Assembly: GCF_038051945.1 (NCBI RefSeq)
Contig: NZ_CP150302.1
Location: 7,006,001 to 7,070,000 of the forward strand
DNA from: Paenibacillus sp. FSL H3-0469
Lineage (GTDB): Bacteria; Bacillota; Bacilli; Paenibacillales; Paenibacillaceae
DNA: 64,000 bases
Direction: 5' to 3'
Position numbers and translations under genes: made by a program. This document shows, piece by piece, positions 33,001 to 43,487 of the stretch. Within the stretch, counting starts at the first letter, position 1, and each line of letters opens with the position of its first letter. Below the pieces are notes generated by a model. It was not told the origin of the DNA and ran no database searches. It saw nothing but the letters and a program-made list of their open reading frames with translations.

Positions 33001-36000
33001 ATGAGCAGGCTGCTTCATCGGTTATCCTTCAAACAACGGATATGGTATTCTTTCGTAACGCTCATGACGATGGCTATTGCCGCAACAGGATGGATTTCGT
33101 ATACGATCTCCTCACGGGTTGTTGAACAGAATGCGTTACAGCTGCGCCAGGATACAATCAACAAGTCAGCGCAGGTAGTTGACGAGAAGCTGAAAAAGAT
33201 CGTCCTGTCGATTTTGTCGCTCAAGATGAGTGACGCCTACCAAGGCATTCTTCGCGATGTTTCCTTGAATGATGTGAGCCGATACTATGCCCGCCTCACA
33301 GCTCTCCAGCCGATTCTGGCTCAGCTCAAGTTCAACGACAACTTTATTCAGTCTATCCTTCTGGTTACGCCAATTGGAGATTTTTATCCTACTAACTATG
33401 CGCGGCTAAGCGAATACTCTTTTTATGAATCGGATATGTACAAGCAGATTCAGGCGAGCAATCACAATACTTGGGTACCAGGACATGAAGACCGTTTATT
33501 CTACGGTAAGGATCAGGTTATTTCTTTGGTGCTGGATGGTTCTGGCCCGTCCCCGCTGTATAACGTGTATATTGTGGTTAATATCAAGGTCAAAGATTTA
33601 CAGAATCTGATCGTCAGCGAGATTAGCCGCTCAACAGGCTTCTCCTTGATTGATAATCGGGGACATTCTGTATTCGGTACCGCCCCATCCGCCCCGGGCT
33701 CCTTTGAGAACACCTCAGACTTTCTGACTCAATTCAATGCCGGCAGACAAGGCAACTTCGTCAGTGAGTTGAACGGTGATGAATATATGGTGAATTACTC
33801 CCGTTTGGAGATGGGGAAGGACTGGCTGCTGTACGATATGCAATCCAAGCGTGAGGTGCTGAAGCAGGTTGAAGCGATCAAGTGGACAACGCTTCTTCTC
33901 ATTCTTTGCTCTATGGTTCTCGTTCTTTTAACTTCAAATGTACTCACTAAGCTCCTGTTGCGTCCGCTTGGCCGTCTGCAGAAGCTGATGGCGCGGGTGG
34001 AGAACAACGATCTGAATGCCAGATTCCACAGTGAATATAGGGATGAGGTGTCGCAGGTCGGCGTAAGGTTCAATTTTATGCTGGACGAGATTAAAAAGCT
34101 GATTCATGAAGTCAAGGTTGGGGAGGAGGAGAAGCGCAGGACTGAGATCAAGGCCTTATCGGCGCAGATGGAGCCTCATTTCTTGTACAACACGCTTAAT
34201 ACGATCTACTGTAAGTCGATTCTCGGAGATAACGATAATGTGAATGAGATGATACTGGCGTTGTCCTCGATGTTCCAGCTTGGACTCAGCCAAGGCCGGG
34301 ACATTGTGCGGATAGACGATGAATTATCCCATGTCCGCTACTATCTGATGCTGCAGCAACAATGCTACGAGGGCCGCTTTGACTTCCGGATTGATGTGGA
34401 AGATGAGTCAATCTTGTCGTACTGCATTCCGAAGCTGACCCTGCAGCCGCTAGTGGAGAACGCGATTCTGCACGGATTTCGGGATATAGAGGAGGGCGGA
34501 TTCATCCTGATCCAGTTAAGTTATGCTGATGAAGGAAAAAGGCTGCGTATCGCGGTAGAGGATAACGGCGTTGGAATGGACTCGGAGGCAGAGCGGCCAT
34601 TGCTGCCAGAGCCGTCTATGTCTCATAAAGGGTATGCACTCCGTAACATCATGGACAGGCTGCGGCTGTTTTACGGAGAGACTGCATCCATGCAATTTTC
34701 CGGCAAGGAGGGCCAGGGCTGCAGGGTAGAATTAATGATCTCAATGCGTAAGGAGGAGAAGGCAGATGGCTACACCGGACCAGATGATACCCCCGCGCTG
34801 TATGAGCTGTGTGTGATTGATGACATCCCAAGTACCGTGGAGGTGATCACCGCCAAGATCCCCTGGGACCAATATAATATTAAGGTTGCGGGTACTGCTA
34901 AGAACGGGGAAGAGGGCATCAGGCTCATCGGTCAGACCCACCCGGATATTATCGTGACGGATATCCGGATGCCCAAAATGGATGGCCTAGAGATGACGCG
35001 CAGAATTCTGGAGATTCATCCGGATTGCAAGATTATCATTCTGAGCGCTTATACAGACTTTGAGTATGCCAAGCAGGCTATTCGTCTTGGGGCATTTGAC
35101 TTCGTGAAAAAGCCATTCTCCGTTAAGGATATTACGAAGGCTGTACTCGATGCCAAGGAAGTGCTTGAGCGTGAGAATGAACGGAAGCTGCAGATTCAGA
35201 ATATGGAACGCAAGGTCGATGAGAGCCTGCCGCTGCTCCGTCAGGAATATATGGGCAGGCTGCTCAGGCATGAGACGAAGCCGGCGGAAGCCAAGCAGTA
35301 TTGGGAGGATATGCAGGCAGGGGATAAGCCGGAACGGCTTGTCGTTTTCCTGATCGAGAGCGATAGCTTTCAATATCTTGCACACCCTGTTCACGATCTC
35401 GAACTGGCCCGATATACGCTGCAGCAGATTCTCATAGATACCATCGGCCAGTCCAATCAAGGACTTGTCTGCCGGGATGGTCCAAATTATTACGTTGGTA
35501 TTATACGCTGCCGGGAGCTGAGTGAGGTTAGGCGGCTTGCTGAGGAATGCTGCGCCAATATTGCATCCGGCACGAAGTTCTCGATTTCGATCGGTATCGG
35601 GAAAACAGTAAGCGAGCTGCATAAGCTGCCCGAGTCCTACAAGTCGGCGATGAGGGCGCTGGCCAGCCATATTCATGAGGAAGGGAACGCAGTCTTTGAT
35701 GATCTGGATACCCCGCAGCAAGGGGGATTCTACCCGCGATACTCGGTTGAACTGGAGCAGCAGCTGCTTCTTGCGTTACGCTCGGGAAATATAGAGCTGT
35801 CCTTGAGTTTGCTGGAGCACATATTTAACGATATGCACCGGATCCATCCGCTGCCGGACCCCCTGTATCTCCGTAGCTTGTATTTCGAACTGGTATTTGT
35901 TGTTCTGCGTGCATTGTACGAGTGGGTGCCACAAGCTGTTATGGTGCCGTTCCATCAGGCGATTCGAGGCCGGGAAGGCCAGGGTGAGTTAACCATTAAG

Positions 36001-36399
36001 TATTCTCAACAGCTGCTTAAGGACATGTGCAGCGCCGGCTGTGACTGGATCGAACGGGAGCGGATGAGCGATGCCGAGAAGCTGATCTACCGCGCGACGG
36101 AGTATATCCGGGCGCATCTGCATCTGGACCTTACGGTCGAGCATTGCGCCAGGCAGATGAATCTTAGCGGGGGCCACTTCGCCAGCCAGTTCAAGAAGCA
36201 TACAGGCTCAACCTTCAACCAATTTGTGACGAATGAACGGATTGAGCGGGCCAAGCTGCTGCTGGTCGAGAATTATCAGGTGCAGGAAATTGCCCAGTCG
36301 CTTGGCTATGAGCACAGGCGTTACTTCAGCGATGTGTTCAAACGAGTGACGGGGCAGACACCCTCCGAATTTAAGGATGCTTACATGGGACAAAGATAA
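33001..36399 (+). CDS. Fused YesM-type sensor kinase and YesN-type AraC response regulator
   Basis: An 1132-residue protein. The kinase half (1-585) has TM1 (about 13-35), an extracytoplasmic sensor region, TM2 (TTLLLILCSMVLVLLTSNVL), HAMP, and His_kinase with MEPHFLYNTLNTIY (H393). Its HATPase contains LVENAILHGF and DNGVGMD. The regulator half (about 600-1132) has a receiver with D654 in VTDIRMPKMDG, K in FVKKPFS, a middle domain, and a C-terminal AraC double HTH (YIRAHLHLDLTVEHCARQMN, IAQSLGYEHRRYFS). These are normally two genes. The joint at about 34750-34800 holds an AAGGAGGAG site and an out-of-frame ATG. It is predicted to sense saccharides and activate the adjacent importer. Confidence 0.9.
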   Translation: MSRLLHRLSFKQRIWYSFVTLMTMAIAATGWISYTISSRVVEQNALQLRQDTINKSAQVVDEKLKKIVLSILSLKMSDAYQGILRDVSLNDVSRYYARLTALQPILAQLKFNDNFIQSILLVTPIGDFYPTNYARLSEYSFYESDMYKQIQASNHNTWVPGHEDRLFYGKDQVISLVLDGSGPSPLYNVYIVVNIKVKDLQNLIVSEISRSTGFSLIDNRGHSVFGTAPSAPGSFENTSDFLTQFNAGRQGNFVSELNGDEYMVNYSRLEMGKDWLLYDMQSKREVLKQVEAIKWTTLLLILCSMVLVLLTSNVLTKLLLRPLGRLQKLMARVENNDLNARFHSEYRDEVSQVGVRFNFMLDEIKKLIHEVKVGEEEKRRTEIKALSAQMEPHFLYNTLNTIYCKSILGDNDNVNEMILALSSMFQLGLSQGRDIVRIDDELSHVRYYLMLQQQCYEGRFDFRIDVEDESILSYCIPKLTLQPLVENAILHGFRDIEEGGFILIQLSYADEGKRLRIAVEDNGVGMDSEAERPLLPEPSMSHKGYALRNIMDRLRLFYGETASMQFSGKEGQGCRVELMISMRKEEKADGYTGPDDTPALYELCVIDDIPSTVEVITAKIPWDQYNIKVAGTAKNGEEGIRLIGQTHPDIIVTDIRMPKMDGLEMTRRILEIHPDCKIIILSAYTDFEYAKQAIRLGAFDFVKKPFSVKDITKAVLDAKEVLERENERKLQIQNMERKVDESLPLLRQEYMGRLLRHETKPAEAKQYWEDMQAGDKPERLVVFLIESDSFQYLAHPVHDLELARYTLQQILIDTIGQSNQGLVCRDGPNYYVGIIRCRELSEVRRLAEECCANIASGTKFSISIGIGKTVSELHKLPESYKSAMRALASHIHEEGNAVFDDLDTPQQGGFYPRYSVELEQQLLLALRSGNIELSLSLLEHIFNDMHRIHPLPDPLYLRSLYFELVFVVLRALYEWVPQAVMVPFHQAIRGREGQGELTIKYSQQLLKDMCSAGCDWIERERMSDAEKLIYRATEYIRAHLHLDLTVEHCARQMNLSGGHFASQFKKHTGSTFNQFVTNERIERAKLLLVENYQVQEIAQSLGYEHRRYFSDVFKRVTGQTPSEFKDAYMGQR

Positions 36400-36430
36400 A
36401 GGGCGGATTTCTGCCCTTTATCTTTGTTTT
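36391..36430 (+). terminator. Terminator overlapping the end of the YesMN-like gene
   Basis: The perfect 14-bp stem CAAAGATAAAGGGC / GCCCTTTATCTTTG includes the stop codon and is followed by T4. It separates the regulator from the importer genes. Confidence 0.85.
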
Positions 36431-36533
36431 ACCCCATGTTGAGTATCCTTTTATTTATTTACAATAATAGCAGACGCCCCGAAATCACCGAGGAGCGCAA
36501 GGACAAGGATATCGAAAGGGGAAGTTATCTCAC

Positions 36534-37913
36534 ATGAAGAAAAGTATGGCTGTTTCCTTGGGGTTGGTATTATCTGTAAGCCTTACCGCCTGTAGCAATG
36601 CTTCGAATGGGTCGAATACAGACCAGTCTTCACAGGGTGCAGGGGCCGGTTCGCAGGAGAAGACGAAGATATCGTATTGGACCATTGACCGTCATGACTC
36701 GAGTTATATCAAGCAAGTGATCGATGAATTTAACGCGACCAATCAGGATAATATCGAAGTGGAGTATGTGGTGAAAGCGGATGATTACGCGCAGGCGCTC
36801 GATTTATCCTTCACCGCTAATCAGGCCCCAGATGTATTCCGGGTCAAAGAAGGTACGATTCAGACGTATTACAAAAAAGGCTATATGGCTCCCATCGACG
36901 AGTATTTGACAGATGCGCAGAAGCAGGAGTTCATAGCTATGCCCGACTTAAATCAATTTGACGGCAAGATGTATAGCCTGCCGAACTATGGCAACACCAT
37001 CCGCCTCATTTATAACAAGGATCTCTTCGACAAGGCTGGCATCCAGAACCCGCCGGTATCGCTCGCGGAGATGGTGGAAGACGCCAAGCTGCTGACAGAA
37101 GCAGGGACAGATATTGGTGCATATGGCTTTGCGTTGCCTTTTAAGAGTCCAAACAGCGCTTGGGACCGTTCGGCGAGAGTAATCGCAGAATTGAGCGGAT
37201 ACGGAGGCTTCGGTTTCGACTTCAAGACCGCCCGTTACGATTTCACCGGCTTTAAGGAAATCGCCAAGGCCTTCAAGCAGATGTACGATGACGGAAGCAC
37301 CATTCCGGGAATGGAAGCGCTTGATATTGATCCGCTGCGTGCACAATTCGCGGAAGGCAAAATCGGTATGTATCTGTCCTACTCTTCCGAACCGGGAGTG
37401 TACAAGTCTCAATTCCCGGCCAAGATCAATTGGGCGGTTGCACCTGCTCCGACGATCGACGGGACAGTGAAAGGGGCCTCGGGCTTCCTGGGCGGTCAGT
37501 GGCTGGCGATTAGCGCCGCTTCCGACAAGAAGGACGCTGCCTGGAAGTTTATCAATTATATGTATGGGGATCAGATCCTGCAGAACTATCATGAACAGGG
37601 TTATGGTATCTCGATGGTGTCCAGTATTATTGCCAAGGCGAAGAAGCCGGATCTCAACGGTATTGAGGGCTTTTTGCCTAATAAGAATGATGGAGTATGG
37701 CCCATCAAGCCCACGGTAAATGTTGAAGGAGCCGGCTATCAGGAGACATTCTTCAAGTATATGCTGAAGGGCGGCGATCTGGACAAGGAAATTGAAGCTT
37801 TAAACACACGCTACAATGCGGCACTTGATAAAGCGATCCAGACGGGGGATGTGAAGCTTGAAGCTAATCAGGACTTTGATCCGGCGAAGCTTGGCGGCGC
37901 ATTCACGCAATAA
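36534..37913 (+). CDS. Sugar ABC transporter substrate-binding lipoprotein
   Basis: A 459-residue family 1 solute-binding protein. The lipoprotein signal ends at lipobox LTAC (near 20), followed by a Ser/Asn/Gly-rich tether. The mature part has TKISYWTIDRHDSSYIKQVIDEFN and LPNYGNTIRLIYNKDLFDKAGI, plus the C-terminal GGQWLAISAASDKKDAAWKFINYM. It captures an oligosaccharide and hands it to the two permeases directly downstream. The GH88, PL8 and heparinase genes in the same run suggest an unsaturated uronate-containing ligand. Confidence 0.93.
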   Translation: MKKSMAVSLGLVLSVSLTACSNASNGSNTDQSSQGAGAGSQEKTKISYWTIDRHDSSYIKQVIDEFNATNQDNIEVEYVVKADDYAQALDLSFTANQAPDVFRVKEGTIQTYYKKGYMAPIDEYLTDAQKQEFIAMPDLNQFDGKMYSLPNYGNTIRLIYNKDLFDKAGIQNPPVSLAEMVEDAKLLTEAGTDIGAYGFALPFKSPNSAWDRSARVIAELSGYGGFGFDFKTARYDFTGFKEIAKAFKQMYDDGSTIPGMEALDIDPLRAQFAEGKIGMYLSYSSEPGVYKSQFPAKINWAVAPAPTIDGTVKGASGFLGGQWLAISAASDKKDAAWKFINYMYGDQILQNYHEQGYGISMVSSIIAKAKKPDLNGIEGFLPNKNDGVWPIKPTVNVEGAGYQETFFKYMLKGGDLDKEIEALNTRYNAALDKAIQTGDVKLEANQDFDPAKLGGAFTQ

Positions 37914-37946
37914 TTTATAAATGAATCGTGTTAGGAGGAAAAACCT

Positions 37947-38846
37947 GTGAGAAATCTGCAGCGGAAGCTCCCTGGTTTCTGGTTCTCGCTGCCTAGTCTT
38001 GTGCTTACGCTGGTATTTAGCGTGTATCCGATCGGCTGGGCTATGCGATATATGTTTTACGATTATAAAGGGTACGGGACGGAACGTTTCGTGGGGTTCG
38101 GCAACTTTGTCCGGCTGCTGTCGGACGAGGCGTATTGGACCTCGGTCGTTAATACGTTCGTCTATGCTGGCGGCAAGCTGGCCATTACGCTGCCGCTCGC
38201 GCTGGTCCTGGCAGTTATTTTGAACCGGGGGATTCGTGGTAAAGGCTTTCTGCGGGCGGTTTATTTTCTACCCACGATTATAAGCGCTTCAGTGATGTCA
38301 GTCGTATTTTTTACTGTTTTCAACTCATACAACGGTGTGATTAATCAATTTCTCCTCCGTTACGGAATTGTGGAACGGAATGTCGATTGGCTAGGCGTGG
38401 ATAAAGCCATGATTACGGTGATCCTGATTGCAGCCTGGGGCGCGATAGGCAATTATATGCTGCTGCTAATCGCCGGGCTGCAGAGCATTCCGGATGATAT
38501 CTATGAGAGCGCCTCGTTGGATGGTGCGAATGCCTGGCAGAAGTTCGTCTATATTACGATTCCGATGTTGGGCCCAGTGCTTCAGATGGTCATCATGCTT
38601 GCCATTATTAACTCGTTGAAGGGTTATGAGAGCATTATGGTACTTACTGAAGGTGGACCGATTGGAAAAACCGAGGTTATGTTCATGTATGTCTACAAGC
38701 TCTTTTTCCCGATCTCTACGTCTAGCAATACTGTGGAGCAGCAGCTTGGTTACGGAAGTGCGGTAGGCTTCGTTACAGCGTTAATCGTCGGTGTTGTAAC
38801 GCTGTTCTACTTCGGGTTATCGAAGCGCTTGAATCGGGTCCATTAA
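37947..38846 (+). CDS. Sugar ABC transporter permease (MalF/UgpA-like)
   Basis: The 299-residue inner-membrane permease has six predicted helices. The EAA loop, which contacts the ATPase, reads YESASLDGANAWQKFVYITIPMLGP (near 190). The start is GTG with AGGAGGA 7 bp upstream. It follows the binding protein by 33 bp. No ATPase is encoded in the locus, so a shared MsmX-type ATPase elsewhere probably powers it. Confidence 0.92.
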   Translation: MRNLQRKLPGFWFSLPSLVLTLVFSVYPIGWAMRYMFYDYKGYGTERFVGFGNFVRLLSDEAYWTSVVNTFVYAGGKLAITLPLALVLAVILNRGIRGKGFLRAVYFLPTIISASVMSVVFFTVFNSYNGVINQFLLRYGIVERNVDWLGVDKAMITVILIAAWGAIGNYMLLLIAGLQSIPDDIYESASLDGANAWQKFVYITIPMLGPVLQMVIMLAIINSLKGYESIMVLTEGGPIGKTEVMFMYVYKLFFPISTSSNTVEQQLGYGSAVGFVTALIVGVVTLFYFGLSKRLNRVH

Positions 38847-38901
38847 TGTATTTGGCCGCCCGCTACTGGAAATAACGGGCGGCGTAACTGGAGGTATACA
38901 G

Positions 38902-39792
38902 ATGACTGCTAAAACCATAAAGCTACGGCAAGCGGAGCCGTCTGCCGTGACTTCCCGTTCCCTGGTCTCAATGCTGTCAAAAGTTGTGTTATGGGGATTC
39001 CTGGTGATCATGGCAGTATTAATTCTATTTCCCATCGTGATTGCTATTCTAGGGTCGTTTAAATCGAATGCGGAATTAACCGGTGGCGCGACAATTCTGC
39101 CGAAGGTATGGCATCTCTCCAACTATGCGGAGGTCTGGAAGCTGGCTAATTTCTCCAGATATACTTGGAACAGCGTGTTCGTTTCCGTCTTCGCGACAGC
39201 CGGCACCCTTCTGGTTGCATCAATGTCGGCTTATGCGGTGGACCGGATGGATTTCATCGGCAAGAAGTTCTATGTGGGCCTGCAAGCCGCTACCATGTTC
39301 ATTTCCATCGGTGCCGTGGTGCTGCGTCCGCAGTTTGAGCTCATGGTGGGCCTGAATTTACAAACGTCCCTGTGGGCAGTAATCATTATTCTTGTCAGCG
39401 GGCATGCTTCAACCTACTTCATACTGGTCAGCTTCATGCGGGGTATCCCGAGGGAATTGGATGAAGCAGCTATGATTGACGGATGCTCCAAGTTGTGGAT
39501 CTATTCGCGTATTGTTCTGCCGCTGCTGGCTCCGGGACTTGGCGTTGCCGGGTTGTTCGCCTTCCGTCATGCCTGGAATGAGTACATTCTTCCGCTCGTA
39601 TTCACGATGAGCCAGCCGAATCTTCAGGTGCTCACAGTCGGTCTGGCCGGTCTGCGTTATGGAATATCCGCAGCTTCCCAGACCCACTATATGATGGCAG
39701 GGGCGGTCCTGTCGATGCTGCCCATGCTGGTTGCTTACGTGGTTGCGAACAAGTCGTTCATGCAAATGACGGCCGGCTCGATTAAAGGCTAG
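38902..39792 (+). CDS. Sugar ABC transporter permease (MalG/UgpE-like)
   Basis: The 296-residue permease is the partner of the preceding one. It has about six helices and the EAA loop ELDEAAMIDGCSKLWIYSRIVLPLLAPG (near 190). The gap of 55 bp to the upstream gene holds a CTGGAGGT ribosome site. The heparinase gene starts only 18 bp after it. Confidence 0.92.
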   Translation: MTAKTIKLRQAEPSAVTSRSLVSMLSKVVLWGFLVIMAVLILFPIVIAILGSFKSNAELTGGATILPKVWHLSNYAEVWKLANFSRYTWNSVFVSVFATAGTLLVASMSAYAVDRMDFIGKKFYVGLQAATMFISIGAVVLRPQFELMVGLNLQTSLWAVIIILVSGHASTYFILVSFMRGIPRELDEAAMIDGCSKLWIYSRIVLPLLAPGLGVAGLFAFRHAWNEYILPLVFTMSQPNLQVLTVGLAGLRYGISAASQTHYMMAGAVLSMLPMLVAYVVANKSFMQMTAGSIKG

Positions 39793-39810
39793 GGACCGAT
39801 GGAGGCTGCT

Positions 39811-40130
39811 ATGAATCATATCCGCTTGGAACAACTTTTGCACAGGGCAGCGGACCCCGCCTACCGGGATGCGATAGACCAGCTTGGAATACGAGCCAAA
39901 GAAGCTGCTCTGATCCGCTATGAGATAGGCGCAGGTGAACGGGGACAATGGTCTCATTATTATTACTGCCCCCTTGACGGTACGCCTCTTGGCTTTGACT
40001 GGTCTCTTCCGGACGCCCATCATTGCCCGGCCTGCGGAACGGAGTGGAAGGGTGAACCTTATGATGGCGCGTGGGTCACACTGGCAAACGCCAAGATCGG
40101 GAGGATGATGCGGGATGCGGCTCTGTATAG
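39811..40130 (+). pseudogene. Heparinase II/III-like lyase, 5' part interrupted by an IS4-family element
   Basis: About 107 codons of the N-terminal part. YYYCPLDGTPL and CPACGTEW form a zinc-ribbon-like start seen in heparinase II/III-like lyases. The coding sequence is broken at the 9-bp target duplication TCTGTATAG (40122-40130). Deleting the element and one duplication joins ...MRDAALYS to RINGEEAAIRQ in frame, giving a 703-codon gene with the part at 41661. The ATG at 39811 is preferred because GGAGG lies 5 bp upstream. The interrupted ORF runs on into the IS to 40185 and would give a non-functional product. Confidence 0.88.
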
Positions 40131-41651
40131 CAGTAATTTTGCAAAAAACATAACACGGTATATCAACAGGGGGCTGGTTACCTAAAAAGGATATCTTTCC
40201 ACCTTCGTCTGAGGGAGATTTTGCTGGGGGAGCGCTCAAAAGACAAAAAAAAGCCTTCTTCCAATTTAACGTTAACAACACCCGTTTTTTTGGATTGGTC
40301 TAGCTTCAGTTGTTTGTCTTTGTTAGTAAAAGAGAATGCGCTCTTTTGTCAGCCGTTTGGGATGGATCCTTGGCCTGCCACCCTTTTTCCTTCGCCCCTT
40401 GCTGGTTCGCGTCTTGACCCAGTTAAGATGGTTTAGAAAATCCGTGTATTCTCCAGTCAAATACAACCGGAATACTGCTAATACTCGCCCGATTCGCTGG
40501 TGGGGGGCATGGCGCAAACGAAGGTGCTCACATAGCACATAAGCAATCAGATTTAAATAAATCTGGTTCCATACCGCGGCCGGTGTACAACTGCTGTACA
40601 GTTTTTTGAGGTGGAGGCTCGACTTCATGAACTTAAAAAAGAGTTCCACCTTCCAACGATACCGGTACAACTCCGCCACCTCTGCCGCCGTCACATCCCA
40701 GCGATTCGTCAGGACACGAGCCGGGTGAGATTTTCCTTTCTTGTCCACATAGGTGTACTCCACGAGTCGAAACCTACCTGTTTCCCCGGTTTCCGGCGAA
40801 GTGATTTCCACCGTGGCATCCTGTTTCAGAAAAGGCTTCGTGACTTTCCGCGTCCGGAGAACCTTCGCCTTGCTATTGTTCTTCAGACGGGCAACAAACT
40901 TGATTCCACTGCGCTCCCAGGCTATAAATTGCGCATAATGGATGTAGCCCCGGTCCAGCAAATAAGTGAATGCTTTCTGGAGCACCAGGTGCTTCAGGAC
41001 TTCCGAATCCAAGTCCGCCACCGTTCCAGTGGACAGCACCGAAGCAGTAGGAATGGCGCTAGATTCGCCGGTTAACTGCACGCAGGTGTGCAGTTTCACC
41101 GCATTCGTCCCGGCTTGCTGAAACGCCCACTCCCCGCGAAGCTTTCCCACGGTTATGGTGGAGGAATCGACGGCTGCTAAAGGACCGAGTTTCTGTAAGT
41201 GCTTGGGCAGAGGAGGTCCTTCTCTTTCCAGTAACTGCTGGAGGCGGGAGTGATAGAGGTCTCGCAGCTGTTCAGGTGGTAATTGGCTGAGCCTCCGGTT
41301 CAGAGACGATTGGTGGATGGAGGTCACCCCGGTCCACTCTTGATAGCACGGCGTCCGCACCAGAGTGTCTACTATATTTTGTACTCCGGGACGACGACTC
41401 AATAGGGCTTCTAAAAAAAGAAAGACAGTACTGCCCCAGTTCAGTTTTTTGGCGTATCGGTCACCGAACAACAAGCGACTCTTCGTTTCTAACCATGAAG
41501 TGACTTGACACAACAACCCTTTTTCCGCTAACTTATAAAGCAAGAGATCTCCTTTCGTGGGTGTCGTAACAACTTCTACGATAAAGGAATCTCTTTTTTT
41601 GTGCAATTTTTTGGACTTCCATTACATGGTAGGTTGTTTGCAAAATTACTG
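40131..41651 (-). mobile_element. IS4-family insertion sequence
   Basis: The 1521-bp element has terminal inverted repeats CAGTAATTTTGCAAA at both ends and is flanked by 9-bp direct repeats TCTGTATAG (40122-40130 and 41652-41660). It carries one transposase on the minus strand. The near-perfect ends and intact transposase suggest a fairly recent insertion. Confidence 0.93.
40323..41606 (-). CDS. IS4-family transposase
   Basis: The 427-residue DDE transposase has the first Asp in LAAVDSSTITVG (near 147) and the second in LLDRGYIHYAQF (near 217). The IS4-type signature is YRYRWKVELFFKFMKSSLHLKK (near 317), with Tyr, Arg, Glu and Lys in the usual Y-R-E-K spacing. The C-terminus is very basic (KTRTSKGRRKKGGRPRIHPKR). 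The reading frame is complete, so the element could still move. Confidence 0.93.
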   Translation of the reverse strand: MHKKRDSFIVEVVTTPTKGDLLLYKLAEKGLLCQVTSWLETKSRLLFGDRYAKKLNWGSTVFLFLEALLSRRPGVQNIVDTLVRTPCYQEWTGVTSIHQSSLNRRLSQLPPEQLRDLYHSRLQQLLEREGPPLPKHLQKLGPLAAVDSSTITVGKLRGEWAFQQAGTNAVKLHTCVQLTGESSAIPTASVLSTGTVADLDSEVLKHLVLQKAFTYLLDRGYIHYAQFIAWERSGIKFVARLKNNSKAKVLRTRKVTKPFLKQDATVEITSPETGETGRFRLVEYTYVDKKGKSHPARVLTNRWDVTAAEVAELYRYRWKVELFFKFMKSSLHLKKLYSSCTPAAVWNQIYLNLIAYVLCEHLRLRHAPHQRIGRVLAVFRLYLTGEYTDFLNHLNWVKTRTSKGRRKKGGRPRIHPKRLTKERILFY

Positions 41652-41660
41652 TCTGTATAG

Positions 41661-43452
41661 CCGGATTAATGGAGAGGAAGCCGCAATCCGCCAGGTCAGG
41701 GAGGTTCTGCTGCGGTACGCCCGTTACTATTCAGGCTATGAGATTCACGGAAACGTTCCCTACAATGGCCCGGGCAAGCTATTCGCACAGACACTGGATG
41801 AGGCGCACTGGATTATTGATCTAAGCTACGCCTATATTTTCATTCAGAACAGGCTTGAACCTGAGGACCGTGAGTCTATCCGGCAGGGGCTGCTGCAGCC
41901 ATGCGCCGAATTTCTCACTAAATATAGGGAGCGGCAAATTCACAATCATGCGGTTCTGATTAACTCGGCCATCGGTATTGTCGGATTTCTGCTGGGAGAT
42001 AAGGCGCTGCTGCACAGCATTCTGCATAATCCATTCGGCTTGTATGATCAGTTAGCTTACGGTGTGCTGGAGGACGGTCTATGGTATGAGGGGAATTTCC
42101 ACTATCATTATTACGCCTTCGACTCACTGCTGAAATATGCCGTTCTGGTTGAAGACACTCCGTGGGAGCTGCGTACACACCCTGCTATCAAGCGTATGTT
42201 CGATTATCCGCTGGGGTATCTGCTTCCGGACGGCACACTGCCCAATATCAACGATGCCAGCTTCGGAAAAAAATTGGCGGATCTTGCCCGTTATTACGAG
42301 ATAGCCTATGCCTGGTATGGATCGGAGCGTTATGCCGAGCTGCTGCGGCTTGCCTATGGCGATGAAGCACCAATGGGTTCACGCGGCCTATCCTTCGGCA
42401 CAGCCCGGCGTGATTCATTCGAAGCGCTGGTATTCGGCCAGCCGCTGCCGGATACGAAGGGGAATGGAGACCTGGCACAAATGCTGGTATCCGACAGCTC
42501 ACCCGCGGCCGGCGGGTTGACGAAGCTGGTCAACCGCAGAGGCTGGCATGTACTGGTCAAGCACAGCCCATTCGGTGGTGAACATGACCATATGGACCGT
42601 CTCGGATTATCGTTCGGTGCCGGCCGGGTGCCGCTATTCATCGATCCGGGGACGACAGCCTACGGTGTGCCTGCTCATTATGGCTGGTTCAAACATACCT
42701 ACGCGCATAATACGGTGGGACTGAACGGTCAGGATCAGCCTCCGGCTGACGGGGAATGGGTTCAATACCGCCGGGAAGCCTGGGGGAGCCTCGTAGAGAG
42801 CCGGGTAAGCTGGATTGGCGAGCCTGTACATTATCAAATGATGGGTTTTATCTCGCTTCCCAAAGAAATGTGCCCGTGGGATCATGCGGCATATCACGGC
42901 ACTTGCATCCGGCGGATCAATATTCTTACGGAAGAGACGCTGCTGGATATCGTGAAGGTCAGCGTTCCCGCAAGCCGGGACATTGACCTGCTGTATCATA
43001 TCAGCGGGACTCTGGAGGCGTCACCTATCCAGTGGAGAGACTGGAATGGCCAGCTCTGCGCATTGTCGCCTGAATGGACACTTGACATGCAGCATGGAGA
43101 CTGTTATCGGGAAACGTCGTATCGCTGGAAGGTGGGAGACGGTGTAATGCTCCAGGCGGGCTGGTGCTCGGAGGCGGTGGAACCCTTCCTGGCCCGGACG
43201 TTGGATCTTCCAATGAGCAGCAGCCGCCGGATGCTCTGCCAGCGTGTACAGAGCGGAGGGAGGCGGGAAATCCTATTTGTGAATGCTTTTAGCTATAATG
43301 CCGCTGATGAAGCCGGGACCGGGAGGTTGTCCTTGGACGTGAACCATTGCAGCACAGGGGAATTCCGGATTCGATTAGGGTCAAAAGGGAAGGAACTGTC
43401 ATGGCGGCTGCTGTGGTCTAACGAGGCTGCGGTTGTTGAGCTTATGAATTAG
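41661..43452 (+). pseudogene. Heparinase II/III-like polysaccharide lyase, 3' part
   Basis: About 597 codons of the interrupted lyase. It holds the alpha-toroid region (RINGEEAAIRQVREVLLRYA; NHAVLINSAIG; EDGLWYEGNFHYHYYAFDSL) and the beta-sheet domain with GEHDHMDRLGLSFGAGRVPLFIDPGTTAYG. Tyr and His in these segments are the expected catalytic residues of the heparinase II/III fold. The intact protein, lacking a signal peptide, would cleave imported uronate oligosaccharides in the cytoplasm. An open frame continues upstream into the IS to 41557 but does not restore the N-terminus. Confidence 0.9.
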
Positions 43453-43487
43453 AACGAATCAGGGTGTTATGAAAGGATGGATTCTAC

